Shown: positions 32,640-44,410 of the stretch, piece after piece
Position numbering within the stretch: position 1 is the stretch's first letter
How the letters are laid out: every line of letters begins with the position of its first letter
Assembly: GCA_030770425.1 (NCBI GenBank)
Contig: JASJFT010000065.1
Span: 104,829 to 168,828, forward strand
Direction of reading: 5' to 3'
Length of the DNA: 64,000 nt
DNA from: Darksidea phi
Taxonomy: Eukaryota > Ascomycota > Dothideomycetes > Pleosporales > Lentitheciaceae
Position numbers and translations under genes: made by a program
The notes under the pieces: generated by a model
The model's database searches: none
The model's input: the letters and a program-made list of their open reading frames with translations, nothing else
What the model was told of the DNA's origin: nothing

Positions 32640-33083
32640 CTATAACATCCGCTCGTCGACGCTAAACTAGGCCAAAGACTTTTGTTAAAGAGCTTTAGAG
32701 AGGTATACGCAGCATTTCGCCAATTAGTAGTACTAGTAAAACATAGAGTTGATGGCTTCTGAAAGTGCTGTGCTGCTCGACTTGACAATACACGTGTTGG
32801 TGAGTATGAAAAATCAGTTCTAAAATCACAGACTATAGAAACATGATTCCATATGTGACACTATACATAGATAGCAAGCATATTATTTTGAAACAAGTTT
32901 TATGGTGAGTTTTTGAATATAAAATCACTAGTTCACGGCAGCTAATCCACACACTTTTGTCTAATGGCCCAGCTGTTTCAACATCAAAAAGGCAGAAGCG
33001 AAAGGAGTGGATGATGGGAAGTCACCAAGGCGCAGCTGTGACGGAGCGTCTAGCCTTCCGAGAACTGTACTTTCCATTATATA
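32640..33083. other. Intergenic, 3' flank of the HET gene
   Basis: AT-rich sequence; no feature recognised. Confidence 0.45.
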
Positions 33084-35375
33084 TCACCATATCTCAATCT
33101 CCTCTACTTCTGAACATGCGCTTGATGCGTTAGTCTCGTTATTCTTTTCAACCTTTTCAAAAAGCTGCCGAATTTCGCAATATTCCGCACCCTCTTCGAA
33201 CTTGATATCCCGTTCGATCGTTCTCCTTGGAACTCTACTATTACAGACCGCACAGGTATCGTGTCCTGATGTAGCATCATATAGATAACACTCCCCAACC
33301 ACTGTATAATGACGTCGACGTCGTGTGGAAGGATCAGACGGTCGTATAATTGTAGGTGCTCTTGCGCCTTCTAAGACCCACACAGTGTCACCAAACTCAA
33401 GGTTGTTTGGGCCAAAGCCGAGGGAATGCTCGGTTCCGAAGAGCCGTCTCCCCGATCCGTGTTGCTCGAAAATCCGGTAAAATTCGTCTAAACGATCCTC
33501 AAAATAGTGATTCGGGTTATGAGATTCTGCTTGGTTGTCCATTTGGGATATAATTTTGCTATAGCAAAGACACCTCTGCACATGGACTTGATTGAGCCGG
33601 GTGAAGGAGCACCAGTTGATCAAATCTACACGGAGACATCCAGCACAAAAGCCACCAAACGCTGGCGGTACATCTGCAAGATACCCACTGTCGTATAGAC
33701 CGTTGTCATTGTTATAGATATATTCTGAAAATCGGTACCAGAATGCTCGACGTCGGGAGCACGTGCGGGACCCTTCATTTGCGGAAGGGTTCATAATCCA
33801 GTTCATCTCCCAGGATGTGACCCCATTCATTGACGAATTGCTTGGGCGATTAAAATTCTGTGGCCTGAAGATAAACGAATCTGGCCATACTGTCCCAATT
33901 CTCCGCCCACGAATCCTTAAATAACTGTCGACAGGAATATTAGTATTGAATCGACCAGTAAGAGTGATTTCGTTTCCATCTGCTCGAGCCACTATCCGAG
34001 GTGGAATTCGCGGTGTTGTCACTTGCGGAGTGAAGCAAGGTGAGGACAAAGGTTCGAGAGTTGGTGTATTCCAGTCCGGTACCCAAGAAGGAATTGCTAT
34101 GAGTTCAACTCCTGTTGATTGAGGGTTTTCACGTGGTGGTTGTATGTAGGCGAAAATTTGAAGATCTTTTGTTTCAAGCAAGTGCAGTGCCGCAAGCTGG
34201 ACGTAGATCCATGCTGCTGTGACGTCTTGAGAGTAGTCCGTTGGAACTGCTCTTGAGAAGTTTGCAGAAACCAATCCACGAATGGCGTAGAACTTATCCC
34301 GTGGGTCTTTGCAAGCGCTGTTGCGAGCAATTTGAAGCATCCTCAACGGATCAAGTTCCTAGTCAAGTACGTTAGTAGGATGTTTTATATGACTTCATTC
34401 AATAAGTACCGTTTTGATCCTATTCCGCATATTCCGGTCAGACAGCAACCCGAAACTCATGACAGAAGGCAGCTCTATTGGATGTCCCATGCGAGTACAT
34501 CGCTCCAAAAACTTGCAGAACGAAACCAGGCTATCCCAGGAACATGATTCTGCTCCACACAGGATCGTCTTATCTACAGGCACATCAATCTCCTGCAAGA
34601 CCCACAATCGGTGGAACCATCGGCACCTAAACAATGCTGCGACGTCCTCACTCGTGGGATAGCGGTCTTGACCAAAGCTTGACAGATACCTAATAACTCC
34701 TTCTGCTTGAGCATATTCTTCTCCAAGATAAATTCTTACATGCTTTGAGCTCCTAAAAATGAATAACATTTGCTGAACTTGGTGATTCCTCTCGTAAATA
34801 TTGTTCTGGTCGATGCAAACAGCGTCGATCCAAATCCGGCGTTTGTCGTCAGTCCGCCTTAGACATCGCAGTGCGGCCTCGCAGTTCTTTGTAATGTTTA
34901 GGGACCTCTGATCTGATCCGAAGCAAATTGCTCCAGAGAGCTCGTCTTTCCCGTCTTTATCCGCCCAGGTATAGGATACTGCTTCATACGCGGGTCTCGT
35001 CGTCAAGTTTACGATCTCAAAGTCTCCGAACAATGGATCGCCGGAGGACCCAGGGTAGAGATTGAGTAAACGAACGAAATACCCGCGGTCTATAGGAAGC
35101 GGTGGGTGAACATAGGTGATTGGTTTCGATTCAGGATCTCTCTTATCCGACCCTGATTGGATTGCCGACTGCTTCTGCGATTGAACATCGGAGTAAGGGT
35201 TTCGGGCGAGTGCAGTGGGCTTCATAACCAGCCCACAGCCAATGCAGCAGAGTGCTTGCAAGCGTTCCAGCTGAAATCGATCGTTGTGCTTACACCCACT
35301 GATTTGGGTAAGTGCAAGGCTTGAGGTAACAGCCTCCACTGCGGTCTCGGGTTGGGATGGCATCATATCCGCCAT
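33084..35375 (-). CDS. HET-domain (heterokaryon incompatibility) protein
   Basis: Two exons (34410-35375, 33084-34358) joined over a 51-nt intron (donor GTACTT, branch CTAAC, acceptor CTAG) give 746 aa. The HET domain occupies about residues 130-275: YEAVSYTWADKDGKDELSGA, then RIWIDAVCIDQNNIYERNHQ, QQMLFIFRSSKHVRIYLGEE, and RCRWFHRLWVLQEIDV. After it come KDPRDKFYAIRGLVSANFSR and IPSWVPDWNTPT, regular features of HET-domain proteins, and a variable C-terminal half. HET domains trigger programmed cell death on non-self recognition. No NLR partner is fused; it lies next to a broken HET-TPR gene. The frame is intact. Confidence 0.92.
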
Positions 35376-36598
35376 GTCACGCGCAGCCTGATCTTACTAT
35401 TTCGAGACACGGGTCAAAATATGGGACTACAAGCGACGCGAGGCGCGCACACGCTGGTAGCGACACAGTACTCACCACAAGACTCGGCAAGCGTATCGCG
35501 TCGCGAAAGCGCGTCTTGCGTAGGGAGAAGTGAACAGGAGAGGCGTATGATAAAAGTTAGTGTAAGAGATGTGGACTGGTTTAGGCTGAAGGCCTTCCTA
35601 TATAGGTACTAGCGCTAGCACAGACCCCAAACAGTGGCCGCATAGCCACTTCCGCCAACAGTGTACTCATGTAGAGCTGCTCAGCAGTCGGAAGACGCTC
35701 GCCGCAGCCCTGCCACTGGCACACGAGCTGATCACCAGACACGCTGGCTGGCGCGGGAGTTGGCGGATTATATGATGTTATTGAGTGTTGCTGCCCACTG
35801 TTGCCTATCCGGCGGATGGTCTCGGTCCTCGGACCCTCCTCGACTTTACTATGCCGTAACAGGCTAGATCGGGGAAGCGAGAGCGATACCGCACAGACCC
35901 ACTGCGGGAATTAATTTAGAACACCACAGCTAGCAGTGGCAACAACCATGATAAATTCAAATCCCTATCTCTGCTTCGGAAAATTTCAACGCCTCTCGCA
36001 CAAGGTGTGTGCCGGGGCGGGTCGGCCGCCCTCCCTGCTTGTGGTGGCAACGTTCAGTGTGAAGCCGCTTGGATTACCGTTAAATATGATTCATAAGCAT
36101 GCTTATACGGTTTAACCCATCCTCCATTTGCACTAGCTGTAAAGCCCAAGACACCTAGTCACGTGGTTCACCACTGATTTATCAGTCCAGTGCCACATGT
36201 ACTTATACCTCACTTTCGTAGACCTACAGACGTCACAATATACCTTATTTTCAATTGTGTAAAATGATACGATCAACGCTTTTGTGCAACTCGGGTAGAG
36301 GGCTTTACCTATTTGTGTAATTTTTGGATTTTAGCTTTATACCCCTGTGTGTTAAAAAAAAAATACCTTATTTTCTATCGTTACTACCCGCTTACACTAG
36401 CCCTACGAACCCTATACTAAGGCAGCATTAACACCATTCTCCGATGTTCTCTATTTGATATTTATTTACAACTTCAGCTGATGTTTTTATATCGGAATGA
36501 TGAGAGACTTAGGCGAGAATGTAATATTACTATACCTGGCAGCGTGTCTGGACAAGTCTCCCTAAGCACTCCTGCACGTCTAGCTCTTCCACCTCCTA
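35376..36598. other. Intergenic: HET promoter and degenerate sequence
   Basis: Holds the HET gene 5' flank and copy 2 of a dispersed repeat near 36,001-36,055 (GTGTGTGCCGGGGCGGGTCG). From 36,060 on it is AT-rich. No gene recognised. Confidence 0.45.
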
Positions 36599-36931
36599 CT
36601 ACCCTTGACTGTTATACGTCGATGCCAGGTTGGTTTTATCGTCGGTCGGGAAGAGTGCTATTAATTCTTTGCGATTCCACAAATTATCTGCGGCTGCCTC
36701 GACTACCTCTTCAGTGATCTGGATGTCTGCTCCTCGCCGGTCGAAAAGGATTTCCATCACTTCCTTGCTATTCATCCAACTACCTGCAGCTGCCTTGACC
36801 ACCTCTTCAGAGATCTGGACGTCTGTCCCTCGCCGGTCAAGGAGGAGTGCCACTCTATTTGTGTCATAATAATAGGACAAAATGCTGGTGCAAAAGAATA
36901 CGGAAGCGCCAAGGGCCATGGTTGTATGCAA
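36599..36931 (-). pseudogene. Fragment with DUF7104-type repeats (NLR C-terminal repeat remnant)
   Basis: The frame encodes two copies of a repeat, ALLLDRRGTDVQISEEVVKA-AAGS and ILFDRRGADIQITEEVVEA-AADN, the pattern (E/A)-x-LLDRRG-x-x-x-x-I-x-EEVVKAAA seen as long arrays at the C-terminus of some fungal NLRs. Only two units remain, preceded by an unrelated hydrophobic stretch (MALGASVFFCTSILSYYY). It directly follows the 3' end of the GIY-YIG gene but cannot be joined to it by an evident splice. Most likely a torn-off fragment. Confidence 0.5.
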
Positions 36932-36936
36932 TCACA

Positions 36937-38046
36937 TCACCTTTTCCTTGCTCGTTGGGATAATTTAGAAGCAGAAACATGTGCCGAAGAACAAAGTACC
37001 GATACGAATAAAAAGAAAAGAGAAGTGATGTTACGAAAAGTGAGAAACAACACCGCCCAGGAGAGAACAGTGGAGATCTGCCACGAGAACATCCACAACC
37101 ACCGCCACCACGACAGACATGTCTCGAAAAGGTGCCCGCAATAGTCGAGCTGCCGAGGAGGTAAAAGTACGCTATCCCAGTGCTGCCACCGAATTTCGTG
37201 ATCGAGAACTCCGTTTAACGGTTGTGGAAATCTTCGTCTGTCAAGAAGATGCTTCCAGATTGGTTTGAGTGTGCCCGCCGATGTGTATGGTTGCCGTTGC
37301 ATGAAGTTGACCCACCTCTTCACCGTATCAATCGCCAAGTCTTCTCCAATCTCATGCCACTCATGATGCGTTGTGGAACACTTGACACACTTGTGTGGTC
37401 TACATAAATGCCAAACATCAGCTTGCGCAAGGCGTTCTGTTCTAAGACAATTGTCCACCTCAGGTGACACAAAGATCTCTTTTACCTGAACGCCGCACTC
37501 TTTCTCGATCTTTTTCCATCGCTGTCCTGTGTTCGCACTAGAACCGATTTTCAGTAGATCTGGGCGAGCAGGGTCTCGGACGATGTAGACGAATCCGCTC
37601 TTGTTGGATTTAGAGGTGGGCATGAATAGTCTTCGTCGCACTTCTTCGTGTACTGCTTGCGCGGTCTTGGCATTTCCAAGCGTCGGATAGTTGACATCTG
37701 TGGTAGACCTAATCGAAGCTGTAGACCGGTCGCCTTCCATTGCTCGTCGCTTTAGATGACGCAGAGGGCTTCCGTAGCTTTGCATCGGCCTTTTGGTGCG
37801 ATTGTCCCGCTCGTCTGACCTTACTCGCCTGGTTGCACTTGGCCGAGAACTTGATGCCGAAGGTGTAACAGGATTCATAAACGGGCTGATCACAGTTCCT
37901 TGAATTGGTTCGTTGCCGTCGTTGGTGTCAAAAGCCTTCGTGGGCGTAGGCATATTTTTGATTGCTGGAGAGAATGCTGCAGGCGAGGATGACACCATAG
38001 TAAGTGTGGTTGGTCTTGGGGAGAAAGGAGGAGTAGACATGCTCAT
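36937..38046 (-). CDS. GIY-YIG/T5orf172 (DUF1766, Mug113-like) protein with C-terminal hydrophobic segments
   Basis: Single-exon frame of 369 aa. A disordered Ser/Pro-rich N-terminus (1-140) leads to a T5orf172-type GIY-YIG domain: SGFVYIVRDPARPDLLKIGS (YI ... KIG pair), then RWKKIEKECGVQV, LRTERLAQADVWHLCRPHKC, a CVKCSTTHHEWHEI segment with possible metal-binding Cys/His, and VKRWVNFMQRQPYT. The C-terminal 90 residues hold two hydrophobic stretches (LSWWRWLWMFSWQISTVL, AVLFLTFRNITSLFFLFVSV) that could anchor it in a membrane. Relatives include fission-yeast Mug113 and many fungal DUF1766 proteins; biochemical role unknown. Starts at MSMSTPPFSPRP. Confidence 0.8.
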   Translation of the reverse strand: MSMSTPPFSPRPTTLTMVSSSPAAFSPAIKNMPTPTKAFDTNDGNEPIQGTVISPFMNPVTPSASSSRPSATRRVRSDERDNRTKRPMQSYGSPLRHLKRRAMEGDRSTASIRSTTDVNYPTLGNAKTAQAVHEEVRRRLFMPTSKSNKSGFVYIVRDPARPDLLKIGSSANTGQRWKKIEKECGVQVKEIFVSPEVDNCLRTERLAQADVWHLCRPHKCVKCSTTHHEWHEIGEDLAIDTVKRWVNFMQRQPYTSAGTLKPIWKHLLDRRRFPQPLNGVLDHEIRWQHWDSVLLPPRQLDYCGHLFETCLSWWRWLWMFSWQISTVLSWAVLFLTFRNITSLFFLFVSVLCSSAHVSASKLSQRARKR

Positions 38047-39234
38047 TGCTTTGTGTATTCAGTGTTATCGAAATTAAAGCGGGAGACATTGGGTGAAATA
38101 TATGAGAGTTAGAGCATTTGAGCATCAATCGAGGTAGGCTACAGTATGAGGCGGAACGGAAGGCTGTTGCTGTGCCGCAACCAGGGACCCTGTCCACCTT
38201 CCTCATCGATAGATATGGCATCATATTTGCTATCATTTTGAGTGACTTGAAACGTATAAGCCACGCTGTAGTATATGAGAGGCTGTGTCGTCTTGGCCTG
38301 CCAGTAAGATTGATCGAAGCCTAAAGTCATCTTCCCAGAGAAGAATGGACTCCGAGTGCTGTAACAGGCTCCAATATAAGGTTTCGTGAGTTTCGCGTGC
38401 TGTGCAAGCCTCGACAAAAGGCGTGAACCACTTGGCGCGCGGAAACGCGCAGAAGGCTCTGCATCCAACCGTTAGCCGGTGGGACTGGGGTCTAGAGTCC
38501 CGGGACATCTCGTGACTAAAATGGAATACGATAGTACATGCAGCAATATTAAAATCGGGGTCGGTCTCCGCGAAGTATTCAACGATCCAATTTCCCTATA
38601 ACTAGAGGCTGGTTAAATCGAGAATGCGAGTCGCAGCAAAAGGGATATTTTTAGATAGCCGATGGGGTGTGGGTGTTGGGATGCTTCAGGCATGGCGCGT
38701 TTCGGTCTGTTACACTGGAAGAACACGCATGATATTCGAGATAGCGCCTAAGCAGGAACAAAAAAGGTACTGTGTAGGCAAGTACACGATAGCATGCCCA
38801 GCCGTAGGACGTTGTGGTTAAGCAGCGATGATTAAGTCGGTGCAGGTCAAAGGGAATGGTTCGCGCTAGCATGAAAACGGACAAGCCGGATCCCTCCGTT
38901 TAGCACCTGCAGCACCAAGCTCACCGACTCGTCTCGTAAACCCCTCGTATTTGCTGGTGCCTAACAGCTGCCTCAGAGACTACGGCTTCTTTAAAGGCTC
39001 TGCATGATACCAAGCATCGACGTTCAGATCAGTCGGGGCTTGGTGGAAGGAAGTGTTGCCAGGAATAGGTAGCAGCGCAGACGCCGCCACCTCGAGCGAT
39101 GGCGTCCACTCAGATTCCATTGTCCTCGAATTTATGGGCTGTATCCCAAGACACGCCGCCGATAAGTGCATGTCGCGAAATATGGGTATGCGGGCATCGA
39201 GGAACGCGTGAAGAAAGTATTTGCTAATACATAG
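38047..39234. other. Divergent intergenic region; may contain the first exon of the ABC transporter
   Basis: Lies between two divergently transcribed genes, so both promoters are here. A possible start MGCIPRHAADKCMSRNM near 39,137 with donor GTATGC at 39,185 and an acceptor CATAG at 39,234 gives a plausible 50-nt intron, but the phase does not match the next exon, so it is not accepted. Confidence 0.4.
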
Positions 39235-42200
39235 AAGGATTATCGGGCTGCACGTTTCACACCATGTTTCCTCCCGGTCATTTCAACGCTACCGGCGCTG
39301 CTAGGAGCGTTGTTACTACTACCGTACTCACTTCGAATTTTCGATGCGTACCGGCCAAGATGGACAAAACCTTTTGTCGAGGAGACGAAAGTAAGCCCAG
39401 ACGAGTTGAGCCCGACGTCTTCTCTAAGACCATTGTCTCCGACATGGGGACTGCTCGTGGTGTCAATGATCGGACTCACATTGCAGATCATCACCATTTT
39501 TCTCCCTCATGTCAACCTTAGCTCTATTTACCCTTCAACCGCTTGGGTACGTGTCCCCGCTCCTACTTCGATTGCACGCTGACACGTCCAGGCGATCGCT
39601 ATCGCTATTCTCGTCATTGAACGACCCAGGGCAGCATCAGTGTCGCTGTTGACATTGTACACCGGTATATTATTGGAACGTCTTGTCGTACTTTCCGGTG
39701 GCCGGTCCCCTTGGATGGCCACCGACATCCCATCAGTCCTGGCCGGGGTAGCAGCACTTGTCGGGGCCTTCGTCATCTTGAATACGCCACTCCGAGATTC
39801 CGCGCTGCCAAACGATGATATTAGCGCGGCTTTTACTGCCCCAACTGTCAAGCTCCGGACACCAGAAGACAACTTGACACCGTGGCAGTACATGTCGGTC
39901 TCTTGGATGGCGCCTTTGATATCAAAAGGCATGACTAGGAAAGTCGACGACGAGGACGTATGGGACTTAGGATGGGAGTTTAAGCATGCCAGGCTTCATA
40001 GTGCATTTCGAGTACTCCAAGGGTCAGTAACGAAGAGGTTATTTATAGCGAATGGCATGGACTTGGTGCGAACGACCAGTCTAGCGCTCATCCAGCTTAT
40101 CGCAAGTAAGTTTCCATCTCATTGTAGCTCGTGCATAGGTCAGAAACTGACTTTGCAGCCCTGTCAACACCAGTTTTACTACAACAGCTTCTCACCTCTA
40201 TGAGGGACCCAGACTCAACTAATCAAGCTACCATTACCTATGCGTCTCTTTCACTAATTGTCCGGCTCATCTCCGCTCAATGCGAAGTGTTCAATTTATG
40301 GTATCAGCGTAGGTCATATGAATGTTCAAGAGGCGAGATGATCACTATGCTCTATGAAAAGACGCTAAATAGGAAGGTCATGGGCGCCAAACAGGAATCC
40401 ACAGAGGAGCAACCAAATGGTCATGCGAATGCTGAGACGAATGGTGGCGCGTACGACGACGCGAATGGAGCTCTCGAACCCAGCAAAAGTTGGTCTGGGT
40501 ATCTCCGGGTTGCGTTGCGGACGGTATGGTCACGCATTCGATCACTGTTCGCAAAGAAGCCAAAGGCGGAAGAGAAGAAAGATGACCCTGCTTCTATGGG
40601 CAAAATTTTGAATCTCATGCGGTAAGCAATACACAGATTTATCTACATTGCCTTGATACGTACGCGACGGGTGATTGGGCGTTAAATGCTGGCCTGAATG
40701 CTTGAGGCGCGCATTCTCAGAAGTGGTTGATCACAGTTACTCACACATGGCTCTCGCTGACAATATGGCAGAAACGATGTATATGAAGTCTCCCAGCGCT
40801 TTTGGGAATTCCCAGATCTCATCACGAAGCCTACCGGCGTCATTTTCGCCACCCTTCTCATCTGGAAGATGCTTGGCTGGTCTTGTCTCCTGGGCGCGCT
40901 CTCGTTGCTTGTTACTCAGTCGGTCAACGTTCTTATAGCACGTTGGGAAGTCTATTTTGAGAAGAAGCGCAGAATTGCCACAGACGAGAAACTGCAGCGC
41001 ATCAACCAATTCATCGAGTCTATAAGGCACCTACGATGGTACGGATGGCAAGATGCATGGCTCGAAGGGATCATGGAGTCTCGCCAAAGGGAACTACACC
41101 TCCGCATCATACAGATCATCTTTCAGACCTCAATGGCTTTCATTCTGAAGTTTGGCAGCGGCTTGTTCAGCGCGGTGGCCTTTTATGCATTCATCAAGAT
41201 AACTGGCAAGCCGCTGCACGTAGAGTTGATCTTTCCAGCTCTCGATCTCTTCAATATGCTGGACTCTTACCTTCGAGGACTACCCCGACTCGTCACGACG
41301 TTGCTCAATGCATATGTTGCTATGGGCCGCATTGAAGCGTTTATGAAGGAGCCGGATAAAGAGCAGGCAGATGTTGTGCCAGAGAATATTGCTGAACTTC
41401 GCGTACAAAGTGCCTCGTTTGCTTGGCCAGGTGTGGGAAAGAACGTCCTCGAAGACATCACACTGTCTTTTCCTCCAGGCCTTACGGTAGTGTACGGAGA
41501 AGTCGCGTCGGGCAAAACAGCTTTATTGCAAGCATTGTTAGGAGAACTAGACAAGACGGCTGGGGATGTTATTCGCCCAGAGGAGGTCATTGGTTATTGC
41601 GCTCAGACACCTTGGCTGCAGAGCATGAGTATACGCGACAACATCTTGTTCTCCTACCCGTATGAGGAAGCGCGATATAAGCAAGTACTAGAAGCTTGCG
41701 CCTTGCTTCCGGATATGGCCGAGTTCAAACACGGCGATCTGTCCAACATTGGGGAAAACGGCATTGGTCTTTCTGGTGGGCAAAAGGCAAGAGTAGCATT
41801 GGCTCGAGCTGTGTACAGTAAAGCGAAGATGATCATGCTGGATGATCCGTTGTCTGCCCTCGATCACCAAACCGCCGAGTTCATCGTACACAAGTTGCTT
41901 GCCGGTCCGTTAATGGAAGGCCGGACCACTGTTCTCGTCACGCACCGAACAGAGCTCTGTCATGGTCTCGCAAAGCAATGGGTTGAGCTCGAGAAAGGCA
42001 GAGCCACGATCCACGAACCCGCCCCAGAAGAAGAAAGCGCACTCAGACGTCAGCAAACGCAAGAGTCGGTCTCCGAGGAAGAGGCCAAGAAGCGCGAAGA
42101 AGAACAAGCAGCAGCCATACCTGATAAATTCATCGAAGACGAGCACCGTGCCACCGGTGGCGTCAAGTTGCGTGTCTACTGGCGCTACATCAAAGCCGGT

Positions 42201-43934
42201 ACCCTTCTTTGGTGGACCATTTCCATCATCGTGATGTGTGCTTTTCGTGTTGTCGATGTCGGCTTAGGTTGGTTCATCAAAGCCTGGGGCGAAGGCTACG
42301 ACTACGACCACCCTCGAGGCGTCTTCCGTTTCCTCCCAGCTCCAGGACAGGACGTAGTACCGTGGCTCGTCACCTTTTTTCTCTTCATTACCGGTACCTC
42401 AATTCTGTACTGGTGGACCTACCTCATTATGCTCGGTGTCGGATATCATGCTGCGAAGACGATATTCAAGGAGGCGATCGATCGTGTTGCGCATGCGACA
42501 TTTCGCTTCTACGATGTTACGCCGGTGGGACGATTGATGAACCGTTTGACGTCGGATATGAACACAATTGATGGGCATTTGAGCTTCATGTTTACCATCG
42601 CGATATGGCAGCTTGTGGGCTGGGTCTCCGCTTTCGTCATCATCTTATCTGCAGCGCCTGCCTTCCTTGCCTTTGGAGTCATACTGAGCGCAGGGTTTGT
42701 TCATTATTTTAGGATGTACCTACCGACGTCGCAAACATTGCGTCGTCTAGAGGCACGTGTTCTCCTGGCTCCTCCATCAGTGCCCCACATGAGCATATAT
42801 TAACATTACTAGATGGTATCCCTCTCCCCCCTCATGTCCAACTTCGGCGCCCTCGTCGAGGGCCTAACAACCGTCCGCGCCTTTTCCGCCCAGGCACGCT
42901 TCCAAGCCCACGTCATCGAAGTAGTCGACAATTTCCAAAAGAACGACCACTTCTACTGGTCGCTGCAAGCCTGGCTCGGGCTGCGCTTTTCTTCCCTCTC
43001 CGCCTCCGCAACCCTCGTCATGACGCTCATAGCCGTTTACACAGGCATAACTCCCGGCCTTACTGCTTTTGTGCTCGTCACCGCGAATAAGTTTGTCATA
43101 CATACGGAACAGCTTTGCAAGATTTACGGACAGTTGGAGATGGATTTTACATCCGTGGAGCGTGTCGTCGAACTCTTAGATCTTGACGAGGAGAAGAAGG
43201 GTGTCGTCGATCCACCAGCGCACTGGCCCACGTACGCCGGCGATATCGTCTTCGAAGACGTTACGGTTCGGTACGCGCCTAACCTCGACCCAGCCCTGCA
43301 CAACATCACACTACGCATTCCGGCCGGCTCCCACACTGCAGTAATCGGCCGCACAGGTTCCGGAAAATCTACACTCGCCCTCTCCCTCCTCGCTACCATC
43401 GTGCCCGAGAGCGGCACCATCCTCATCGATGGTGTAGATATTTCCACCGTAAACAAACAAGCTTTGCGTAACCGTGTGACCTTCCTCGCTCAAGAGCCTG
43501 TTCTTTTCCCCGGAAGCATGAGGAAGAATCTCGACCCGTTGGACGAGTACTCGGACGGCGCATGTGAAGCCGTGCTCGCAAAGATTGCGGGGAACCATAA
43601 CTGGACGTTAACTACTACCATTGAAGGTGGCGGAAAGGGGCTTTCGCAGGGGCAACGGCAGCTCGTCGGCCTTGCTCGCGCTATGCTTCGACGCTCACCC
43701 GTTCTTATTATGGACGAGGCGACTGCTAGCATCGACTTCGAAACAGCCCAACGCATTCAATCGGTGCTTCGCAATGAGATGAGAGAAAGCACGGTGATCA
43801 CGATTGCGCACCGTCTCGAGGCCGTCAAGAGCGCGGACTTCTGCGTCGTTTTGGGTAAAGGCAAGCTTGTAAAAAGTGGCAAGGCGGCGGATATGCTCAA
43901 GGAGGGGAGCGAGTTTAGCGGGACGTTGGCGTAG
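39235..43934 (+). CDS. ABC transporter, ABCC (MRP/YOR1-YCF1) subfamily
   Basis: Exons 39235-39546, 39592-40105, 40159-40621, 40772-42752 and 42813-43934 join in frame to about 1460 residues; the first coding exon is unresolved. Order: N-terminal TMD0-like helices, TMD1 (SVSWMAPLISKGM ... EKLQRINQFIESIRHLRWYG), NBD1 with Walker A YGEVASGKTALL, Q-loop CAQTPWLQ, signature LSGGQKARVALARA and Walker B MIMLDDPLSALD; a charged linker; TMD2 (FYDVTPVGRLMNRLTSDMN); NBD2 with Walker A IGRTGSGKST, signature LSQGQRQLVGLARAM and Walker B VLIMDEATASID. ATP-driven exporter of organic anions, conjugates or drugs at plasma or vacuolar membrane; substrate unknown. The last intron (42,753-42,812) seems to start GC rather than GT. 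Confidence 0.92.
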
Positions 43935-44410
43935 AGATTTGGTTATGTGACGTGGTAAAAGTGTGGTAGAATGGTATGCAAAGGAAATTTGGGGCGGTCG
44001 ACTAAAAGTTCTCCTTTACATCTAGAGTATATAGAGGAACCCACGCTCGTTTGGATCGCATGACATGCCGTCTTCTCGTCCATTGTCTGCTTCGACTCGT
44101 ACGAGAACGTTAGGGGATGCTGATAGTTCTTTCACCATAGAACGCGGGGCCTGAACACCAACAGAGGTACTGCTAGATTCTAAGCGCGTATATATGCTAA
44201 GATATCTCCCCGCCTGCTTGTCTGGTCATGCACGTCCAAATGTAACCGTGAACAATGGCATAACGCTGTCACAACGCAAGAAATGCTTGCCGGAGATATA
44301 CTGTATACACAGAAGCGTACACATACCCAACAACCAAGATTGAAAAGCCAAGAACCCCTAAACGAATGAGAGGATGAGAAATATAGGCCTCCACCAGAGC
44401 TCACACGAGC
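43935..44410. other. Convergent 3' flanks
   Basis: ABC transporter (plus) and R3H gene (minus) end towards each other; no coding signal between. Confidence 0.6.

Noticed and set aside
39137..39234. MGCIPRHAADKCMSRNM as first exon of the ABC transporter
   Set aside because: The splice signals look fine but the phase is wrong for the next exon, so the N-terminus was left open.
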